Source of the DNA: Pteria penguin
Lineage: Eukaryota; Mollusca; Bivalvia; Pterioida; Pteriidae
Assembly (NCBI GenBank): GCA_035048485.1
Contig: CM068590.1
Location: 14,280,298-14,344,297 of the forward strand
Direction: 5' to 3'
DNA length: 64,000 bases
In this document: positions 59,228-64,000 of the stretch, piece after piece
How positions within the stretch are numbered: the stretch's first letter is position 1
How the letters are laid out: each line of letters begins with the position of its first letter
Program-made: the position numbers and the translations under genes
The notes under the pieces: model-generated
The model's database searches: none
Seen by the model: the letters and a program-made list of their open reading frames with translations, nothing else
Told to the model about the DNA's origin: nothing

Positions 59228-59331
59228 CAATCTGATTAAAACCGTATCTTTATTCCGCTTCTCTATTTGTTCCATTGCATATACGCAATGGAACAATTAC
59301 GCGGAATAAAGATATGGTTTTAATCAGATTG
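59228..59331. mobile_element. 104-bp MITE with exact 9-bp target-site duplication
   Basis: The element starts CAATCTGATTAAAACCGTAT and ends ATATGGTTTTAATCAGATTG; the outer 32-33 bp arms differ at one position. A second paired segment, TGTTCCATTGC with GCAATGGAACA, makes almost the whole element a hairpin. GAGTTAAAC flanks it at 59219-59227 and 59332-59340. A 9-bp duplication is typical of Mutator-like (and sometimes Merlin) elements. Confidence 0.92.
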
Positions 59332-59344
59332 GAGTTAAACGGAA

Positions 59345-60240
59345 AAGTCACATAACATATTATAGGAAAGCAATGTAATAATTTGAAACATGTATATTTA
59401 TATCTGTATTACTTACATTATTTGCAAATGTTATCAATGTTATATAGCAATTGAAATGTATTGTTTGTGTCATTTTGTATTGTTAAAACGGTAAAGACAC
59501 AAAATAACATTTCGGGAAATATAATTTTTTTATGTATTAGAAAAATGCTTTTTTATAAATCTATATAAAACATTATAGTCTCTGTATTCCTATTGAATAA
59601 ACTACATTCATATAGTTGCCATGTATAATTATTTGCAGTTGAGTAGAACTTATACTAAACTAACATGTGCATAGGATAATGTGATATGGCGTTGATGAAA
59701 ATTTCTTAAAAAGCTACTATTACTGTCATTTATGTACCTATTCACATTTATAGCTAATATTGTCCAGAAAGATTCAATTAAATTTTAATCGAACACAATT
59801 TTTTCTACAATTCGAAACATATTATCAATATTTGAAAACAAAGATACGTGTCCCATACATCAACCTCTCAACATTTACTGATATATTGACGCAAAGTATC
59901 GAGTTCTTTTATATCTAGGTATTGAAAATTCATATTTTAATTTATATGCACTGCAAATATGGAGTCCAAACAATGTGCATAATAAACTACGTTGTGTTTT
60001 ACGTAATGTCGCGATACATTGATCATCCGATTACAATTTGCACATTGCAAAATTTGGGTGGAAGTGCAAATAGGAAATCCCGGGAGAACCAAACACAGGA
60101 TAAAGTTCCATTGGGTAGAATTATTCTCTTCGGATCAGTAACATACTCTATGAAGTCATTAAATTCCCCATGGAAGTCAGGCTAGGAGCTATGGCATTGT
60201 TTCCCGCCAAGGAACTCTAATCAATGTACGACATTAGAAA
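59345..60240. other. Unassigned AT-rich DNA
   Basis: No gene or repeat is supported. Confidence 0.5.
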
Positions 60241-60261
60241 TTCATGGACCTCTTAACTCAG

Positions 60262-61552
60262 AGGTGAGATTGGGTGCGTGGGAGAAAAATGGTTTTCTGT
60301 CAGAGGTCAGATGAGGTGCACGGGTGGAGTAGGATATTCTGTCAGAGGCGGGATGAGGTGTCTGGGAGGAGTAAGTGTCTCTTGTCAGAGGCGAGATGAG
60401 GTGTCTGGGAGAAGTAAGTGTCTCTTGTCAGAGGCGAGATGAGGTGTCTGGGAGGAGTAAGTGTCTCTTGTCAGAGGCAAGATGACATGTCTGGGAGGAG
60501 CAAGTGTCTCTTGTCAGAGGCGAGATGAGGTGTCTGGGAGAAGTAAGTGTCTCTTGTCAGAGGCGAGATGAGGTGTCTGGGAGGAGTAAGTGTCTCTTGT
60601 CAGAGGCGAGATGGGGTGTCTGGGAGGAGTAAGTGTCTCTTGTCAGAGGCGAGATGAGGTGTCTGGGAGGAGGAAGTGTCTCTTGTCAGAGGCGAGATGA
60701 GGTGTCTGGGAGGAGGAAGTGTCTCTTGTCAGAGGCGAGATGAGGTGTCTGGGAGGAGGAAGTGTCTCTTGTCAGAGGCGAGATGAGGTGTCTGGGAGGA
60801 GTAAGTGTCTCTTGTCAGAGGCGAGATGCGGTGTCTGGGAGGAGGAAGTGTCTCTTGTCAGAGGTGAGATGAGGTGTCTGGGAGGAGCAAGTGTCTCTTG
60901 TCAGAGGCAAGATGGGGTGTCTGGGAGGAGTAAGTGTCTCTTGTCAGAGGCGAGATGAGGTGTCTGGGAGAAGTAAGTGTCTCTTGTCAGAGGCGAGATG
61001 AGGTGTCTGGGAGGAGTAAGTGTCTCTTGTCAGAGGCGAGATGCGGTGTCTGGGAGGAGTAAGTGTCTCTTGTCAGAGGCGAGATGAGGTGTCTGGGAGG
61101 AGTAAGTGTCTCTTGTCAGAGGCGAGATGGGGTGTCTGGGAGAAGTTAGTGTCTCTTGTCAGAGGCGAGATGAGGTGTCTGGGAGAAGTAAGTGTCTCTT
61201 GTCAGAGGCGAGATGAAGTGTCTGGGAGGAGTCAGTGTCTCTTGTCAGAGGCGAGATGGGGTGTCTGGGAGGAGTAAGTGTCTCTTGTCAGAGGCGAGAT
61301 GGGGTGTCTCGGAGAAGTAAGTGTCTCTTGTCAGAGGTGAGATGGGTTGCCTGGGAGGAGTATACATCTCCTGAGATGTGAGATGAGGTGTCCAGGAGGA
61401 GTAAGCCTCACCTCAGATATGAGATGAAATGTCCTAGAGGAGTGAGTGTCTTATCAGGAGCAAGACGAGGTGCCCGGATGAAGTGTCTCATCAGAGGTGA
61501 GGTGCCCCTGGAGGAGCGTGAATCTCCTGTGTGACAAGCCATACCCGTCATG
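60262..61552. repeat. 43-bp minisatellite (locus 2), about 29 units, with mobile-element-like 3' flank
   Basis: The unit is GAGTAAGTGTCTCTTGTCAG then AGGCGAGATGAGGTGTCTGG and GAG (43 bp). Central units are nearly identical; both ends are diverged. The array ends GAATCTCCTGTGTGACAAGC then CATACCCGTC, similar to the flanks at 9391-9420 and 15578-15600. Because 43 is not a multiple of three, ORFs through it repeat with a 43-residue period. No evidence of translation. Confidence 0.95.
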
Positions 61553-61837
61553 AATGCTGAATTTATAAAGATCAAATACAAAAAGTACTTTAGATAACAT
61601 CTACAGAAAACGACCGAAGTGGTAAGTTACAAACCAGAACAAACCTATGATGAATTATTTGCAAATGGTGTTATTAAGTGTAAAATACTTACTAATGTAG
61701 ATAAAACGCATTATTAAAATGCATTATGATAAACATTACAAATATAATGGACAACATATCAATTCAAAAACCTATCAATTCGTTCTGCAGTACTCTGGAT
61801 TGCATTTAACACTGCCACTATGCACGAGCCGATGTCA

Positions 61838-62031
61838 TACATAGGCAAAAGTTTTAAGCAACCCCTGCAACCCCCTTTCAGTCGAAAAATTTTACAAAAG
61901 GTCATTTTCGACCAATTTTAAGGCTGCAAATCCCCTCCCCTTTTCCGGACCGAATAGTGCAAAACCATTAGTCATCGGAGGCTGCAAAAACCCCCCTCCC
62001 TTTTTTTCAAAAATTTGTAAATCCGCCTATG
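61838..62031. mobile_element. Poly-G-class foldback element, inverted relative of 35015-35213
   Basis: The right end AATTTGTAAATCCGCCTATG, inverted, reads CATAGGCGGATTTACAAATT, matching the left end of the element at 35015. The left end CATAGGCAAAAGTTTT has lost the GGATTTA part. Interior CCCCTGCAACCCCCTTT and GCTGCAAAAACCCCC segments correspond to the GGGGTTGCAGCCC of the relative. Confidence 0.65.
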
Positions 62032-62039
62032 AACATATA

Positions 62040-63600
62040 TTTTTCAGTCACATGGCGCGCAGATGGAAACATTGACTTATACAGTATTATTTATTACTTT
62101 GTCCAAGGGTTCCATAGCATTTATATTAAGGAATTTATTTAGATAATAATATACATATACAAAAGGTATACTACTTATGTAAGATGTTAAATTACGACTC
62201 CGAAATAAATAACCAAAATAAAAATCATATTTCATAATTATATAACCGAAATGTATTAGAATTTACTCTGACTATTAGGAGAATTTCCAATGTTTGACAA
62301 CAATATTGAAAAACTGGTAAATAGATAATAACTACTTTGTACTTAGTTTTACGCATGTGGCGGATTAAATTCCCACGGCTGCAGATAGTAAATTTCAAAA
62401 CGTACAGACAAAATTTGAAAAAAAAAATAAACAGAAGTACATATTTTTATTTGTTGATAAGCTCATTGATCAATTGCTTGTGAGCTAAGGTAAGGTAAGA
62501 ATAGAGAAATTATACGCTGCATTTGAGTTTGAACATATCTTGACTTCTGTCTATTCTCTTCTATTTTGTAAAGGAAATGTGACTCGGGGTGTTTGACAAA
62601 TACCGCCATAGAATGTATGGCCAAAGCTAAAAGTACAATAAGGAGATAAAAAGCATAGCGAAATATGAAAAGTACATGTATTTTTGTGCCTCTATGTATG
62701 TATAGTAAGACTATAGACTAGACTACTTGATAGATATTGATTTTATCACAACATGGGCTGCCGTTTTCTCCTTCCAAGAGAAATGTACTTACCTTTTGGT
62801 ATTCCAAATTCTGAAATTTCTTCATATTCTCTCCGTTTTTATGTATATGTATATCGTGGCAACATTATCATGTGCAGTCCCAACATGCTATAAATAGAAT
62901 AATTCTTTTTGTGACCGTGCAAGTAAAAGATATAATCAAATTGGCACATACGACAATATTGACTACATGGCTACAATTTATCAAATTGTTTATGCTAACT
63001 TTTATTCTTATTTATCTTAAAGAACAGTCTTTCGATTTAATTATATTTTAGCAATATAATTAATCCAAGACTAAATAAAATCTAAACAAGTTTCGGAACT
63101 CAGAGTTATATTAACGTTTTAAACTAATGACAAAGCTTCTCCTGTTACAAAAATACAGATCATATGAATCCAAAATGATGATAGTATTTTATAACACTAA
63201 ATGGTAATTGGTTGATTGATAAAACGACTCACTGACTGAAGTTGATTATATTTTTAGCGTTATTTTTAAACATTTCATCGCATTGAAACTCAGACAACAG
63301 ACATTTTTTCATGAACAAGACCACGAATATCAGAAAAAGAGGAGGGGAGGGATGGAGAGGCGACCTACTACGGTAACGAAAAAAAAGGAATGAAGTCATC
63401 TGATTCAGTTGTATGGGAAAGAATCAGAACGAACATGCATATAATGAAAGAATAAGCACACGAGTATACACAAAATGATGCAGTTGTGTTGCCGACCAAA
63501 GACGGTGAATTGAAAACAGAAAATGTCACTAAATTGGTGTAGTTATAATTCGACAACAAAAGCAATATTATTAGAAAATAACATTTGACATCTTGTGGGT
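62040..63600. other. Unassigned DNA, with one strong minus-strand donor
   Basis: At about 62789 the minus strand reads CCAAAAG-GTAAGTAC, a consensus donor. Two frames before it are open for short distances (one contains ATGAAGAAATTTCAG), but acceptor evidence is poor, so no exon is called. Confidence 0.35.
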
Positions 63601-63616
63601 AATACTGATACCAATC

Positions 63617-63700
63617 ATGAAATATCACGCTCAACTTTTGAGTACACTTCGTATTGGAAGAAGAAATTGCAGTGCACAAAAGATATGGAAGGTGATGAAG
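63617..63700 (+). mobile_element. LINE 3' UTR fragment
   Basis: CGCTCAACTTTTGAGTACAC then TTCGTATTGGAAGAAGAA matches the 3' UTR after the reverse-transcriptase end at 56892-56940 with few differences. No coding part accompanies it, so this is a truncated second copy. Confidence 0.65.
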
Positions 63701-64000
63701 GTGTTGGGATGTACAAAAGCACACTGCTAGAGTCGCCTATGACTCTATTGTTTTTTAACACTACTTTTACACAACATTTAGGAGCAAATTACCAGAACAT
63801 CTGGAATCAGACCGGATTATCCCCAGACTAATATAATACAATTGTCGTACACGCCACCATGGTAGATAAAAAGATACAGAAATTACCATCAGTTTATCAC
63901 ACTTTCCTAAAAAATTATCGCCTAACAGAATGACATCATCAAAAAGATGTAAATATCGTTTTTCATTATTACGTCCAATTTTGCTTATCACAAAAGCCAT

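Noticed and set aside
60719..61277. ORFs with 43-residue periodic repeats
   Set aside because: A non-triplet minisatellite produces them; the same frames are broken at the diverged ends.
62780..62860. 18-bp microexon bounded by ATTTCAG and AAAAG-GTAAGT on the minus strand
   Set aside because: The acceptor lacks a pyrimidine tract and such pairs are expected by chance.

Overview
This window reads as nuclear DNA from an animal, most likely a marine mollusc and probably a bivalve. It is AT-rich, contains no bacterial-style operons, rRNA, CRISPR or convincing tRNA genes, and is crowded with microsatellites, foldback (MITE-like) elements and tRNA-headed SINEs. The mollusc assignment is an inference. 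It rests on the SINE type (tRNA-like head, conserved central body, CAAT-repeat tail), on poly-G foldback elements ending in GGCGGATCCAG-like termini, and on a 43-bp tandem repeat that resembles cores of bivalve mobile elements.

No complete protein-coding gene can be identified with certainty. The only clearly recognisable coding sequence is the C-terminal end of a non-LTR retrotransposon reverse-transcriptase polyprotein (56476-56826, +) with its 3' UTR. A minus-strand ORF at 47912-48115 has the strand pattern of a cadherin repeat but lacks calcium-binding motifs. Several short minus-strand segments have good splice sites and one open frame (10683-10754, 20730-20846 with 20942-21071, 27628-27785 with 28089-28188). 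They could be exons of unrecognised genes, but a window this size should produce a handful of such segments by chance, so they are scored low.

Layout. 0-8 kb: microsatellites, a perfect hairpin (248-332), a SINE with exact target duplication (748-1014), two adjacent minus-strand SINEs of different families (2764-3203), two foldback elements. 8.7-9.4 kb: a 43-bp minisatellite interrupted by a 57-bp-arm inverted repeat. 12-13 kb: a G/T-rich tract and a 21-bp tandem array. 15-18.4 kb: a tandem-core foldback element, three SINE copies and a dispersed repeat with nuclear-receptor-like half-sites. 20-28 kb: a TTA-flanked MITE, exon-like segments on the minus strand, a long AT microsatellite and two local tandem duplications. 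29-36 kb: degenerate SINE, a MITE split by a SINE, (CT)n and (AAT)n, more foldback elements. 38-49 kb: many SINEs, the second TTA-type MITE, a TGACCT cluster, the cadherin-like segment, (CA)n. 51-54.5 kb: SINE, 46-bp minisatellite, (CT)n, SINE. 56-57 kb: LINE 3' end. 59.2 kb: a 104-bp MITE with 9-bp target duplication. 60.2-61.6 kb: the second, much larger 43-bp array. 61.8-62.0 kb: a poly-G-family foldback element.

Most structure here is explained by transposable elements inserting into one another and by tandem repeat expansion. The most interesting observations are the 43-bp repeat shared by two loci 52 kb apart, the clean new MITE with 9-bp duplication, and the matched TTA-flanked MITE pair.
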